Shown: in pieces, positions 49,822 through 61,539 of the stretch | How positions within the stretch are numbered: position 1 is the first letter of the stretch | Layout: every line of letters starts with the position of its first letter | DNA from: Hemibagrus wyckioides | Taxonomy: Eukaryota; Chordata; Actinopteri; Siluriformes; Bagridae | Assembly (NCBI RefSeq): GCF_019097595.1 | Contig: NC_080723.1 | Location: 12,376,511-12,440,510, forward strand | Reading direction: 5' to 3' | DNA: 64,000 nucleotides | The notes under the pieces: model-generated | The model's database searches: none | Seen by the model: the letters and a program-made list of their open reading frames with translations, nothing else | Told to the model about the DNA's origin: nothing | Program-made: the position numbers and the translations under genes

Positions 49822-49884
<63 letters not shown>
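49741..49884. repeat. Duplicated block B, first copy, with (AAT)n
   Basis: GCATCAAAGTGAAAAATGCA, then TTCAGAAATACATAACTTCT and about 20 AAT units, matches 50265-50388. The AAT array is the 3' end of the block. Confidence 0.75.
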
Positions 49885-49886
<2 letters not shown>

Positions 49887-50102
49887 CCCCCATATCACTT
49901 GCACTTCATGAAACGGAAAATTCTAGATATATCTACATGTATTATATCTCCTGAAGACAACACATGCACTATAGCAAAATATCTATTTTCTGGTATTTGT
50001 CTTAATTATTTTTCATTGTACTTTACTATGAAATATAATAGCATTTTCAGGACCATTGTGGTGCACAGATTAATAAATGATAAGCATTTCAGAATTTTAT
50101 GT

Positions 50103-50104
50103 AG

Positions 50105-50135
<31 letters not shown>

Positions 50136-50137
50136 AG
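50103..50137. repeat. (CA)n microsatellite
   Basis: About 13 CA units followed by a CTCACACAGAG end. Confidence 0.9.
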
Positions 50138-50223
50138 AGGGAGAGGGGTAGACAAATTACAGCTATTGTGACATATGACTGCAGTTTTTCCACACATTGC
50201 TCTCAGTAGACCAAAGTTTACTA

Positions 50224-50343
50224 TTTTTTTTTATTATTATTATTATTAATAATAATAATAGAATAATTGCACTTGGGAAAATTCTCCAAAGTATCAAAGT
50301 GATAAATGAATCCTAAAATCTTTGTTCAGAAATACATAATTTC

Positions 50344-50392
<49 letters not shown>

Positions 50393-50515
50393 GAGAAACT
50401 GTAAGAGAGGTTGGGTGTTACAGTATGCTAGTTCTGCACTGTCTTTCTATGAACCCCACAGTGCCTTATCATTTGGAAATAAATCTGAGTTAGCAAGAAA
50501 GAAAAGATGGCTGAA
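50224..50515. repeat. Duplicated blocks B and A, second copy
   Basis: An ATT/AAT inverted array (50224-50261) leads into block B (50265-50340), an AAT array (50345-50388) and directly into block A (50399-50515). In the first copy the two blocks are in the opposite order and 430 bp apart. Confidence 0.75.
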
Positions 50516-50519
50516 TTTG

Positions 50520-51020
50520 CAGATTAGTCTGAATTTATTGTTAACTTAATACAAGAATCATTCATGCCTAATACATAGATACATTTCTGTATTTAGCCTC
50601 TGTACTGAATAAAATATCCCTAATCACTGTGGCTCAAATGGGGCACAAAAGAGGCTCATTAGAAGCCCCTCTGATCTAGGTGCCTGTGGGCTGGAAAACA
50701 GACAGACATATTAATTAAGACCATGCCAAACAAGCAGAGAGGAAGCAAACCATGTCCTCTGTAGAAATGAATCAGGTCGCAAAGCTCAACAGCTGTTGTT
50801 TTAAAATAATCACTGTTTAGGGAATACAAGACAAGGTTTGACTCTTATGTGGAAAATAAAAACTGAATTCTTTATTACATTCTGCAAAAATTATTGTTAT
50901 GGATGTCAATAATTTGATTTTCCAGATCATATTTTGGATCGGATTGTAAATATTATTGTCAAATGTAACATTTATTACCACCTTTAATGAAAGAATTTTT
51001 AAACAGGTTTTTACTGCAAT
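50520..51020. other. Intergenic stretch, no features seen
   Basis: AT-rich sequence; nothing recognised. Confidence 0.5.
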
Positions 51021-51022
51021 AT

Positions 51023-51266
51023 AAGTTAAGTTGTCTTTATTTGTCACAAATACATTCCTGCACAGTGAAATTCTTTCTTCGCATATCCCATCCTTAGGGG
51101 TTGGTGTCAGAGTGCAGGGTCAGCCATGATGCAGTGTCCCTGGAGCAGGGTGGGTTGGGGGCCTTGCTCAAGGGCCCAACAGTGGCACCTTGGCGGTGCT
51201 GTGGCTTGGACCCCGATCTTCTGGTCAACGACCCAGAGCCTTAACCACTTGAGCTACCACCACCCA
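51023..51266 (-). mobile_element. tRNA-derived SINE, minus strand
   Basis: Read on the minus strand from 51266 it starts GGTGGTGGTAGCTCAAGTGG, an A-box-like tRNA head, then has GATCGGGGTCCAAGCC in B-box position, a GGGCCCTTGAGCAAGGCCC block, and ends AAAGAATTTCACTGTGCAGG followed by CAAATAAAGACAA. The head-to-tail layout is that of an RNA polymerase III SINE. A diverged copy in the other orientation is at 55755-55970. Target duplications are not clear. Confidence 0.8.
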
Positions 51267-51274
51267 AGTCATTT

Positions 51275-52480
51275 AACTCATTTTTCTTCTTGTACTTAAA
51301 ACATTTAATTATAAATGTAATCACATAATTATATAGAAACATTTATCATGTTGATATGTATACAATTTTTTGATTAATGTTATAATATATAACTAAGAAC
51401 AAGTTATTCCAAATTTTTTTTAGATAATATTGAGGTCACTATAACAATCAGTTTTATAATTTTCAAGAACATCCCACTGCTTTAGGGCCCTAACCTAACA
51501 AACATACCTGTGGTATAGCGAGAACCACTGAGAGTTCACACGACATGGGTGAGGGGAAAAGACTTTCCAAATGTTATAAATAACAACAGTCTGTACTTAG
51601 AAATAAAATAAAAACATTAAAAGCATATGTATATGTCTTTTTGTCCATTATGAGGTCAATTAGTGACATTTTATGGTGATTTGTAATTTTTTTTTATAGT
51701 TGTGCAATAGGAATTCTGGGTGTTTAGGAGAATGGGGTAGTGTGGTGGGTTGGGGTTATGTTTTATTTAAATTATTAATATTATTATATTATTATTATAT
51801 TATATATTATATTATTATTATTATTTATAATTTGATGTTATATTATTTTTCATTACTAAAGTAGCTGTAAACCATGAATACATTGCTCTCAGATATCCTA
51901 CTGAGTTAGCATTTATCAGCTTGCCTTGGATGGAGTAATTAAAGTGTGTAAAGTAAGGATCATGGGTTATTATTGTTTTAAATGTATACATTATGGCAAC
52001 AGAGTCTAAAAACTCACAGTGACACAGTCACAGTAAATACACAAAACTGTGTTGAAAAATCAAGACGATTGCAATATGAGAAATTTCCGGCATCTATCAT
52101 GTTGCAGAAGTGGTGGATCTTCACAAAGGTTTTTGCTTATATGTTAAAAGTATATTGTGTTTATCTTTAATGTTAATCATTGTTTTGTTACACTACAACA
52201 CTGGCTCACAAACTATTACAGACTGGTTTGTAAGAATACCTCTTGAGCATAAAACATGCACATTATAAAGTCCACTTTCCCCATTTTCTATATCAAAAAA
52301 CTGACCACTAATTTAAGATACTTTTATTTTATTATTTGAATGCTTGTTTTAATTTTTTGTTGTTGTCATTGATGATTTTAACCTTTATCAGTTTTTTTTT
52401 TTTTTTTTTTGTGGATGCTGCAGATGCTACATGCCCTGCCATTTGGTCTTATTTCAGTTATTTATATATATTGTATTTTT
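51275..52480. other. Intergenic stretch with AT-rich arrays
   Basis: Contains an irregular ATT/TTATTA tract at about 51772-51850 and a T run at 52393-52410. No gene recognised. Confidence 0.45.
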
Positions 52481-52484
52481 AAGA

Positions 52485-52590
52485 AAATAATATGTAATAT
52501 ATTAATATATATATATAATATATATATTCTATAATATAATATATTAATATATCTAATATATTATATTAAATATATAAATAATATTTAACT
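52485..52590. repeat. Imperfect AT-only tract
   Basis: About 100 bp made almost only of A and T in irregular TATA/TAAT order with many internal palindromes. Confidence 0.85.
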
Positions 52591-52599
52591 TGATTATAA

Positions 52600-55500
52600 A
52601 AAATAAAAAAATAAGGACACTGAAGCAGAGTCAAGAGTCAAGCTCAATACTGGCTAATTAATTGCTTTAAAGCAGAATCTACATAAACTATTAATTAGGT
52701 TGACAATAACATATTGATTGTATTACTTGGACTTTGACTCACTAGCTATCTTACACTTTGCTTAGTAAGGGTAAAGAACAGAGAGTAAATGTAAGGCCTT
52801 CTGTTCAGCGCCAGGGAAAAGGAAGTCTGTATAGCAGTCTTGATTAAAATGTAATATAAAAAAAATATAAAAGCACATCTTTCACAATATGAATAACAAA
52901 AGACTTAAATACAATTAATCACAAATGTTCACCTTTTTTTTATTTTTTAATCCGATTGTGTGATCAGGGTTCTGCAGATACCATGTGTCCTTGTTTGTAT
53001 GTGTCCTTTTTTCTTCCTTGACATTGATGTTGGTCTCCTCTGAAGGTGAGTGTTTGTCAACTCACCTGTGTGTCTTTGTGGGCAAATGAGTCTTGGGGTC
53101 TGGAGCCATGCTGAGAGGGACACAGAGGTGTTTAGTCATCACCGACAGGCAGACAGCTGTGCCTAGACACCAGAAACCTGCTGCTAGATTTATGTCACTC
53201 TGAGGATGGAGTCACTGCCTGGCAGAAACCTCACAACAGACACTAGTGGGAGGTAATGAGAGGAACTGAAGGACAAAACACTTCATGTATTTTTGTTCAC
53301 GTTTTTATTTGTTTGTTTATTGCTTCCCACCCACATTTCCTGGGATTGGTTCTGGACTATCGGGAACATAACCCTGACCAGGATAAAGAGATTTATGAAG
53401 AGGAATGAACGAATGAATCAATCAATGAATCAGTCTATGAAGCAATCTATAAATCAATATTTATTCATGTTTCTATTTTGGACACTGGTAAACATTTTGA
53501 ATAAGTATTTTATACTGCAGTTTGCTACACTTTTTTTCTTAAATTTCAGACCATAAGGCAAAGTGTTCTCCACCAAATCAATATTTCAACTAGCTTTCTG
53601 CACTCCTTAAATATATAAAAAAAAAATGTTACTGATTTACTGATCTAATATTTAACTGATATGTACACAGAAGATAACAGGATTGTGATAAAAACAAGAT
53701 TAATGTTTGTTCATGTCCACAGAACTGAAACTTTTGTTTCATTTATGACCCTCCATACATTCATAAGTTAGATAAATATATTAGAAATAAATCAAAAGAA
53801 GTGGTTTGTAATTCGACGGCTCTTATCACTGTCTGCTCAAACAACAAAATAATGTTTATGTTCAGCTCCACTGCTGTGAACATACAGTAAATATAGACAT
53901 GTATTTTGTAGTCGTATTGATGCTTCTGAACTTGCAGTATGGTCAAAGATTTCAGTGCTGATATTAAATCTATTTCTCACCACTTACAACATTACAACAT
54001 GCCATAGCATAGGAAAGTGGTACATGAATATTTCAAATGGAAATGTGATGTTTCAAATAATGTTCATAGCAGAGATATGTCTGGTGAGAATATAAAAAAA
54101 AACTAATTCAAGATAAAAATGAAAAAGATGTGGATGGTATATGGTATATTGGTATAAAGTGGTATATTATTGATATTATTATGAGAAATAACCAAGCTGT
54201 AGAATGTTGCTTCAATCACTTCAATCTTGAAAATTAAAGAGCAAATAAATAACAGTACAAAACCTGTATGGAGCACAGGTTTATAATTAAGAAGACAAAA
54301 AGGCCATTCGATCCTTTAAAATATCAATTTATGGGAATATATTTGAAGATACAGTAGTCCATATCTCCAATACAGTTCCACTGAAGCTGTGACAGGATAT
54401 ATTGGCCCAACACCTCACTAAGACACTTGAAGTTGTTTTTATCCCCTTGCATGAGGGACCTACTGGCAAAAATGCATTTATTAGGTATTTATAAGGTAGT
54501 ACAGTAGGAAAAGGACTGGTTGACTTGTCCTCAGCCAGTTCCCACTGGGAAACTGCTCAGCCATCTGCTGCTACCTTTGGATCCACTAGATCCCCAGACA
54601 ATGCTGCAATGTTTGGTTAATTTGATCCAATATCCTGTTTAGAGAGCATTCCTGAGACAGATAAGTGGCAGCACTGTTGGAGATCTTCCTCTGTACATTC
54701 TTCTAGGACTTCCATCTGTACTATGTGATCTGACTACTGTGCTCAGGGAGCTTTCTTCAAGCTTTCATCAGTTATTACTGTAAAATATAGATGAAAGAGA
54801 GCTGTTTTCTTTCCACTGAAGGGCTATGTTGATGCTCTGATGTCCCAACCATACATAATGTGTTAGGTCACAGCAATCCATGGACTCCATTTCCATGGAT
54901 TTCCATGGATTCTCTTTCAAAGTGACTCTCATTCTTAACCAGATTGTGAAGTATTTGCTCAGTTTTATTCTTGTGTACATGAATTTCCTTAGTAATTTGT
55001 TTTTGATTGATTCTCTGGCTTGTCCTCTTCTGTTTACTGTTGTTTGCCTTTGCCCTTCCTAGTTAATACTGTTTGCTGATTGTCTGACTATTACCTGTTT
55101 GACCTTGAACCTGCCTATTGTTTTGAATTTGTTTGACTAGTTTCATTAAAACTGCTATACAATCAACTGCATATGCCCATTATGTGACATAAGGTATGTG
55201 GATAATTTTGACAATGTATTTTGTTTTTTTTGTGGCCTGCTTTCCACACAAAATTGTGATTGGGTGAGTTTAAAAATTATAAAAAATTATAAAATGCTAT
55301 TTCTTTTTTCTTGTGGATGGGACATCTCTTTATGAAAATGCGCTTGTAACAGCACCAAATCTGTGCATTCTTTTTCACTGCAAAATGTTTAGCAAGTAAA
55401 AATGTCTTGAATGTAGTCAACTTTATCCTATCTTTATGTAATTCTTGTAAGACTACAATAAACTGTATGTCATTTATTTATTTGTTTGTTTGTTTATTTA

Positions 55501-55750
55501 TTTATTTGAACTAATTTCATGCTTGACATTTTCTTGCAGATAATGTTACTACTTTCTAGAAATAAATGCTAAAAATATGCAGAATTATCCACCACCCTAA
55601 AAATCTTTTTGGTTTATTGCAGTCTTTCGGTTAAGGAAATACTGCTTTATATTTTATATTTAACTATATTCAACATATTCTCAACTCATTTTTTTGCAAG
55701 GTTGTGGTTTTACATATGGTCTATCATTCCTTATTTAAAACTAATTTGGC
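52600..55750. other. Intergenic stretch with repeat fragments
   Basis: A dispersed-repeat tail lies at 53364-53420 (ACCCTGACCAGGATAAAGAG followed by GAATGAACGAATGAATCAAT). The pyrimidine-rich stretch 55000-55190, with repeated TTGACC/TTGCC wording and a final TTAAAACTGCTATACAA, resembles the end of a decayed LTR; this is weak. No gene recognised. Confidence 0.4.
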
Positions 55751-55754
55751 TTTG

Positions 55755-55970
55755 GTAATGGTGGATCAAGAGGTTAAGGCTCTGGGTTGTTGACAGAAAG
55801 GTTGAGGATTCAATCCCCAGCATCTTGAAGCTGCCTTTGTTGGGCTCTTGAGCAAGGCCCTCTTTGTATCGGGGTGCTGTGTCATTGTTGCAACCGCCAA
55901 AGATGGAATATGTGAAGAAAAGTATTCCACTGTGCGGTAATGTGTGTCAATAATAAAGGCTTCTTCTTTT
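55755..55970 (+). mobile_element. tRNA-derived SINE, plus strand
   Basis: It starts GGTAATGGTGGATCAAGAGG and has GAGGATTCAATCCCC in B-box position, then the TGGGCTCTTGAGCAAGGCCC block and the AAGTATTCCACTGTGCGG to AATAATAAAGGC tail. It matches the minus-strand copy at 51023-51266 block by block, with more divergence in the middle. Confidence 0.8.
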
Positions 55971-55974
55971 TTGG

Positions 55975-57250
55975 TTTATTATTACACTCTCATGTTGAAG
56001 CACAAAATTATATTATGCTCTGTACTGCTCCTCAATCCACTCTAGTAATACACACCACACTGAGAACAAAGATTGTTGCTAAGACTCAGGTGTAATGTTA
56101 ACTAGTAGTTCCACCGCATCATTTCAAACATATAAATATGTTTTATTTTTTCTTTTAAAATTTTTTGCCAATTGTGACCTGGACCAGGATAAAGCTGAAT
56201 AAATGATGTAATTTCTTGTCTCTTTTCTTTTGCCACATTATTTTTTTGCTTTTCCACTTCCCTGCTGTTCAGTATGCAGTTATTAACATTACTTTTGATG
56301 TTTTTTTAACTAAATGACTGATACAGGCTACTATCATCACCTAAATGGCTGGGCTATTCATGTTATCATTCTATGTCTTTATGTTATGTCATTTTATTTT
56401 TTTATTTAACTTATCAGCAGACATGCCAAAGCAACATTATCACTACAATTAGGACTATTTATGGCTATTTATAAATATCTCATACTCATAATGGAGGCCT
56501 TTCTTCACTATTTCTACTAAGTTTGCAAACAATTGTAATCACATTAAAAATTGCTATTCTAGAAGAAGCCTAATGTCTAAAACTGTGAAAAAAAAAAGTT
56601 CTGTAGTCTTAAGTAAGCTGAGGTGTTGACAGTCAAATACCACTTTGCCTGAAGCTTTGCCCAGCTCTCCCAGCTTGTGTTGATCAGCATTTCTGTAACT
56701 GTGTCATACATCAGAGTGAAGAAAGATGTTTAACCAAGTGGTGCCAAAAGCTCACATTTCCAAACAGCAGCATAGCTACATTCCTCATATCTCAAAGACT
56801 GGGCAATGTTTGCCAATATCAATGAATCTTGGAGATAAATGAAACAGTTTATAATGAAATGTTTCAAGCATTTCCCCCCAAAAATTGTAATTTCTGAACT
56901 TAATAGGAGATTCTCAGCAAGGATGGCAAGCAAACAAGCTTATTAATTAATACAGTTATTTGACTAATGTAATTCATTTAATAAATACATTACTTAATTA
57001 ATTCAAATAGAAATGTAGGGAAAAATCAAATAAATCAGTTACCCTTGTGTTCAGAACATAACACTGTTGGAAAGACTCACTATCAATTAAGTGTACAGAA
57101 ACTACATACACAAAATAAAATTCAACATAGAGCATTTCAACACTCTGGAATAGCCTCACCTCAAATTGTCTAATGTCGTGTTCCTGAGAACCTCAAGACA
57201 ATAATGTCCCCAAGATTAAACCTTTAGACTGTTCTGTGCGGGACCCTCGA
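55975..57250. other. Intergenic stretch, no gene seen
   Basis: AT-rich; a 30-base piece near 56172-56205 (GACCTGGACCAGGATAAAGC) matches the tail of the dispersed repeat at 53364. Nothing else recognised. Confidence 0.45.
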
Positions 57251-57252
57251 GA

Positions 57253-57253
<1 letters not shown>

Positions 57254-57316
<63 letters not shown>
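57254..57316. repeat. (CT)n microsatellite
   Basis: About 31 CT units with one TGT break. Confidence 0.95.
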
Positions 57317-57319
<3 letters not shown>

Positions 57320-58275
57320 CTCATGAGAAAACCAGAGTAATTGTTTCACTAATCTATAACAGTGGACATCGAGTTACAGAGATAAAGTGAGATATATGAT
57401 GCTAGCTGTCTTCAAGCTGTGACTCAAGTGAAAGTATAAACAAATTCTCATTTAAAAATGTCACTGAAAAAGGTGTATAAAAAGAGATATTATGCTTTTA
57501 AAATGTGGCTTATTATATGATATAGCCTATTGCATATTTTATATATAAATATTAGTTTGTTTTATCTGTAATGAAACTTTTCATGGTAAACAAGGACACT
57601 GTGCATAATAATACAATGTAAAATAATACATTTAGCACCTAAAATCATGTAATGATCGTCACAGCTGGAATGCAAGCCCACTTTAATCAAGTTAAATAAA
57701 GTTTGTTACGTGACATAAAGAAAAATCTAAATGAAATATTCTTTTGAGCAAGATCATTTTAGATGTTATACTCCAGGTACTGTGAGTGAATTGACAAAAA
57801 ATGCTGTTGTTACTACGAAGATGGCCATGTCATCTGTATGGACAGTTCGTCTGCAACATTTCATTATTGATGCAGTCATTTGCCAAGAACATGTTTCATT
57901 CTGTTAGCTGTGTCTGCCCATATTTGGTGATATGCCAATCAAATTCTTTTGTTAAGAAAATTGCATTTCCTCAAAGTCATTTCAGTTTCATTAAATGATG
58001 TGACTAAAGGAAAGCATTCATTATTAAAAATTGAAAAAATTGAATTGAAAGATTTCACACCACTTGTCAACCTCATGTATTAAGTTTAAATCTACTAACA
58101 ATGTCTTAAGAGGTTATTAAAATGTGTTTTACGTTGTAGCTATAATATTCAACACAAACATTTCTCCTCCAGGTCACTAGAGAGCAGCCTCACCTGAATT
58201 TTAAACTGCTACTTTAGTTAATCTTCTCATTTCCTGCACAATGTAGAATGCATGTGGACTTGTTTAATGTTTTAT
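57320..58275. other. Intergenic stretch, no features seen
   Basis: AT-rich sequence; nothing recognised. Confidence 0.5.
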
Positions 58276-58279
58276 CGTG

Positions 58280-58412
58280 AAGTTGGGGGATTTGAGTTCA
58301 AGGACAAAGATCAGGACTGCCAAGTCGCCACTGCCAGGCTGTTGTGCAAGGCCCTTAACCCTCAATTGGAATAAATGTAAGTTGCTTTAAATATAGGCAT
58401 CTGCCAAATGCC
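58280..58412 (-). mobile_element. SINE-type fragment, inverted
   Basis: GCCACTGCCAGGCTGTTGTG then AAGGCCCTTAACCCTCAATT and GGCATCTGCCAAATGCCATC is the reverse complement of the body seen at 32784-32955. Confidence 0.65.
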
Positions 58413-58414
58413 AT

Positions 58415-59925
58415 CAATGAAAATATTATTGTGTATGGCTCTGCCTTGCCTCAAGTTGTTTTTGTCTTTGCCTTGCCTGATTTTGGTTTCTGATAACTGT
58501 TTTTTGACCCTTGTTTCCTCTTGACAGTGTCTTGAATATCCTTTTTTCTATTTGTTTCCATTTTTGTAATATAACCTGGACTGTATAGACTATCTTTGTG
58601 TATGAATAAACCTCTTGCCTATGGATCCATACTGTGCTTCAGTGAGGTCCATTTTACACAAAGTTTTGCCAAGCAACACTGATCCAGCAGAGGTGCACAG
58701 TCTCTCAACCACTACTTTACTGATTCTTTACAACATATTTTTCTGGCATGAACAAGTAGTCATGATGTCCAAGGTTTTAGAAAAGGCAGTTTTCCTCCTA
58801 GGTCTAATACCGGCAAGAGTTTCTTATAAGACTCCATTCCTTCCTAAAGAGTGCAGTAAACTGGTGGTAAGACCTTGTTTACCTGTCAATCTAAGACAAG
58901 AATGGCACACTTTCATCCTTATCCATAAGTAGAGTGACAAAAGTGTTAGGTTCATCTCCTGAGAGCACAAGCATAAATGCTAAGTATTTATGAAGCAACC
59001 AAAATATTTATTTGTCCAACTAATTTTCCATTGGAGCAGCAGTTTGTCCAAACATAGAAATCCCTTCTGATTTGGGCATGTGATAAATTATAGGATGCTA
59101 CAAGTCATAGGCTCCTGTAAATCCACTCATTGAATAAACGATCAGTACTGATATAACAGCTGATATAGCAGCATATAACTCTTACCTTTCCATAACATGG
59201 TAACTACCTACCTTCAGTGTTGTAAATTTGCAGTGTTATGACATAACCCAAAGATTCACTTTTCTGGGTCTCATAACGTAATTGGTCATATTGGTAAAAA
59301 CCTGTTTATGAGGACATCTGGTGACCATATAGTACTATATATATATGTATAAAATGCCACTGCTGCTCAACACAGTTTACAATAACCTTGGGACTGAAAT
59401 GGTCAACTCACTTAAAACAAAAGTGCTGAACAAGTCACTTCCTGTGATTTCAAGACTGTCTTCCGATACCATTTCCTCCACGCTTACTTTCCCATGACTT
59501 GCTGTTTTCTTTTTTTTGCAAAAGCTCTCTATAGCTCTAAGAATAGATTGTTTGGAGAAGTATTTTTTCACTCTCAAGTCCATGCAACACACACACAAAC
59601 TTGAAACTGGGAAAATGTGTTTGAGGACTTGGTGATTTCACAGTGGTACTGAAGACAGCACTGTCATTTTGTTTAAAAAAACCCCCACAGGTGTTCTTTT
59701 GGGTTGAGATCTATTGACACCGTAGGCCATAGGTTATGAGTTGTATTATTTTTTATCCTCATCAAATTGTTTAGTGACCCACTGTGCCCTGTGGATGTGG
59801 ACAGTATCATCCTGGTAGACAACTCCAATTAAGTTAGAAATGGTAACATAGGATCTTAAGGACATTAGCCAGAATAACTTAACAAGCCACACCATTACAA
59901 GCCACTTATGGTGTTTTGTTTGTTT
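58415..59925. other. Intergenic stretch, possible LTR-like remnant
   Basis: The stretch 58440-58620 is rich in CTTTGCCTTGCC/TTGACCC wording and ends TGAATAAACCTCTTGCC, which recalls the right part of a fish LTR retrotransposon terminal repeat. The paired LTR or internal genes are not present. The remainder is AT-rich and unrecognised. Confidence 0.3.
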
Positions 59926-59927
59926 GC

Positions 59928-59928
<1 letters not shown>

Positions 59929-60015
<87 letters not shown>
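59929..60015. repeat. (TATC)n tetranucleotide array
   Basis: About 21 TATC units, the same motif as the arrays at 20959 (inverted) and 36865. Confidence 0.95.
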
Positions 60016-60828
60016 TTCAGTTTTTTGATGTGTAACAAAACAGTATTAATGTTTATTCCCTCTACTTTGCTGTTGCTGGGTAACACTGACTAATAAATGA
60101 GTAGGAGCCAGCTGCACATAAACAACACTCTATAAGTCTAATGGCTTCCTGTTCTACATTTTACTTGGATGGATCACTGACCATCCATTTTATTTCCTTT
60201 TTTTTTTTTTAGTTTGGGGAATTAATATATCACCATGGGTGTCACATGCAGATTTGCTTCTGTGAATAACATGTGACACTTCATACATGTACTGTATATA
60301 GTTAATATCAATAAATAATGTGGTATTGAGTTTTATGAGCTTTTTTTTAAAAAAAAAACATTTTAATAAGCCTGTAAAGACTGACTGTTGATACTTCTCC
60401 TGATTACTTCTTCCATATTTTAGCTGATGCAAGCCATTTTTATGCAGCCATCTAGATGCTCACTATCCCACAGAGATAGGCTGGAGAATGGTTTAAACGT
60501 CCTCATCAGTGGTGGACAATCAGGGCCAGCAAGGCCTTCTCTGCTGGCCTAAACAGCAGTGATCTGAATCACTGAATTGCATGTTAATATAGTTAATATA
60601 TTTTTCCATGAATGTGTATTAAATTATTCCCAGGAGTCTATTCTCTAAATTTTATAGCTTTTCTCTTGGTTGTGCTGCTTCCAGTAGTGTATATTTATGA
60701 TAAGAGTATTTATCCAGTCATATTTCAGCCAGTGGCTGACATCATGTGTTGCCTGGCTTTAAGGCCTTCAGAATCAATAGTGCAAGCGCCCGTAGCTTAA
60801 AATAAGTGGCAATGAAACTGTTCCATTA

Positions 60829-60903
60829 ACCAATCAGATTTCGAGTTAGCGTCACAACTAGCAGGCATACGATTACGTCAGCAATTTCACGTCTTTTGAT
60901 TGG
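60829..60903 (+). promoter_or_regulatory. Promoter-like motif cluster inside the hAT element
   Basis: CCAAT-type motifs ACCAATCAG at 60829-60837 and its inverse GATTGG at 60898-60903 flank a TTACGTCA CRE/ATF-like site (60873-60880) and two further CGTC-containing sites. The frame at 61010 starts about 105 bp downstream. This may be the remnant of the transposase gene promoter. Confidence 0.4.
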
Positions 60904-60947
60904 ATAATTGGAGCAGTCAGAGGCAGCAAACCGCACAAACTAAATAA

Positions 60948-60949
<2 letters not shown>

Positions 60950-60998
<49 letters not shown>
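60950..60998. repeat. (TA)n microsatellite inside the hAT element
   Basis: About 24 TA units between the promoter-like cluster and the transposase-like start codon. Confidence 0.95.
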
Positions 60999-61001
<3 letters not shown>

Positions 61002-61009
61002 AACTCACA

Positions 61010-61111
61010 ATGGCTGACAGAGGAGAAGAAATCGATTTGGTCGCGGACATCCTTACAAATGCATTTTCAAGGCGGACTTTTCAAGAAAATCCTTTTGATT
61101 GTTCAAAATAG
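61010..61111 (+). pseudogene. Truncated 5' end of a hAT transposase-like gene
   Basis: ATG at 61010 opens a 33-codon frame containing MADRGEEIDLVADILTNAFS and RRTFQENPFDCSK before TAG at 61109. GGTAAG follows at 61114, a possible old donor. An ADRGEEIDLV...RTFQEK start is what I recall from fish ZMYM1-like/hAT proteins; a frame change near FQE would explain the loss. No zinc finger, RNase H-like core or dimerisation domain remains. Confidence 0.4.
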
Positions 61112-61539
61112 TCGGTAAGCTTTTTCAAGAACCATTTATGCTTTTAGGTTTTCTTTTTTTTTTCTGGGTTTTCAGTTTGCCTTCATTCCAGATCCCCGGG
61201 GAGGGCTGTGTATTTTTTTTTGTTTTTTTTTGCTGCAGTGAAAGGAGACTTGTGAGACTGAATTGTGTTAATTTGTTTTTTGCTATATGTAATGTAACTT
61301 TATTCATGTTTGCTACAAGAGCCTGTGACACAACGCACTGTTATACATTCGATGCGTCTTATTTCGGATGCTGCGTCCTCCGGAGATTGCAGTTTGCTGT
61401 CTACGTCATCAAGAATTACTTTTTTGCGAAAAGTAACCGTAATAAAATGACACAATGATGGTATAGAGGTGGATTCATTCAGGAAGGACACCAGTGAAGG
61501 CCTAGGTGTGAAATGCACAGCCCGCCACTGGTCCTCATA

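Larger units (their letters stand above)
60507..61530 (+). mobile_element. Complete non-autonomous hAT-type element
   Basis: The 1,024-bp element is flanked by a perfect 8-bp direct repeat, GTCCTCAT, at 60499-60506 and 61531-61538, the target duplication length of hAT transposons. Its ends are inverted: CAGTGGTGG at the left against CCGCCACTG at the right, with a shared GGCCTTC-CTG block about 25-30 bp inside each end. Internally it has promoter-like motifs, a TA microsatellite and a 33-codon frame opening MADRGEEIDLVADILTNAFS that resembles the start of transposase genes of fish hAT elements (from memory). There is no intact transposase, so movement would need one supplied elsewhere. The intact target duplication suggests a relatively recent insertion. 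Confidence 0.88.

Noticed and set aside
51023..51266. Functional tRNA gene
   Set aside because: The tRNA-like head lacks a full cloverleaf and is fused to a SINE body and tail.
58440..58620. LTR retrotransposon
   Set aside because: Only a loose resemblance to an LTR end; no paired repeat, primer site, polypurine tract or gag/pol sequence was found, so it is mentioned only as a possible remnant.
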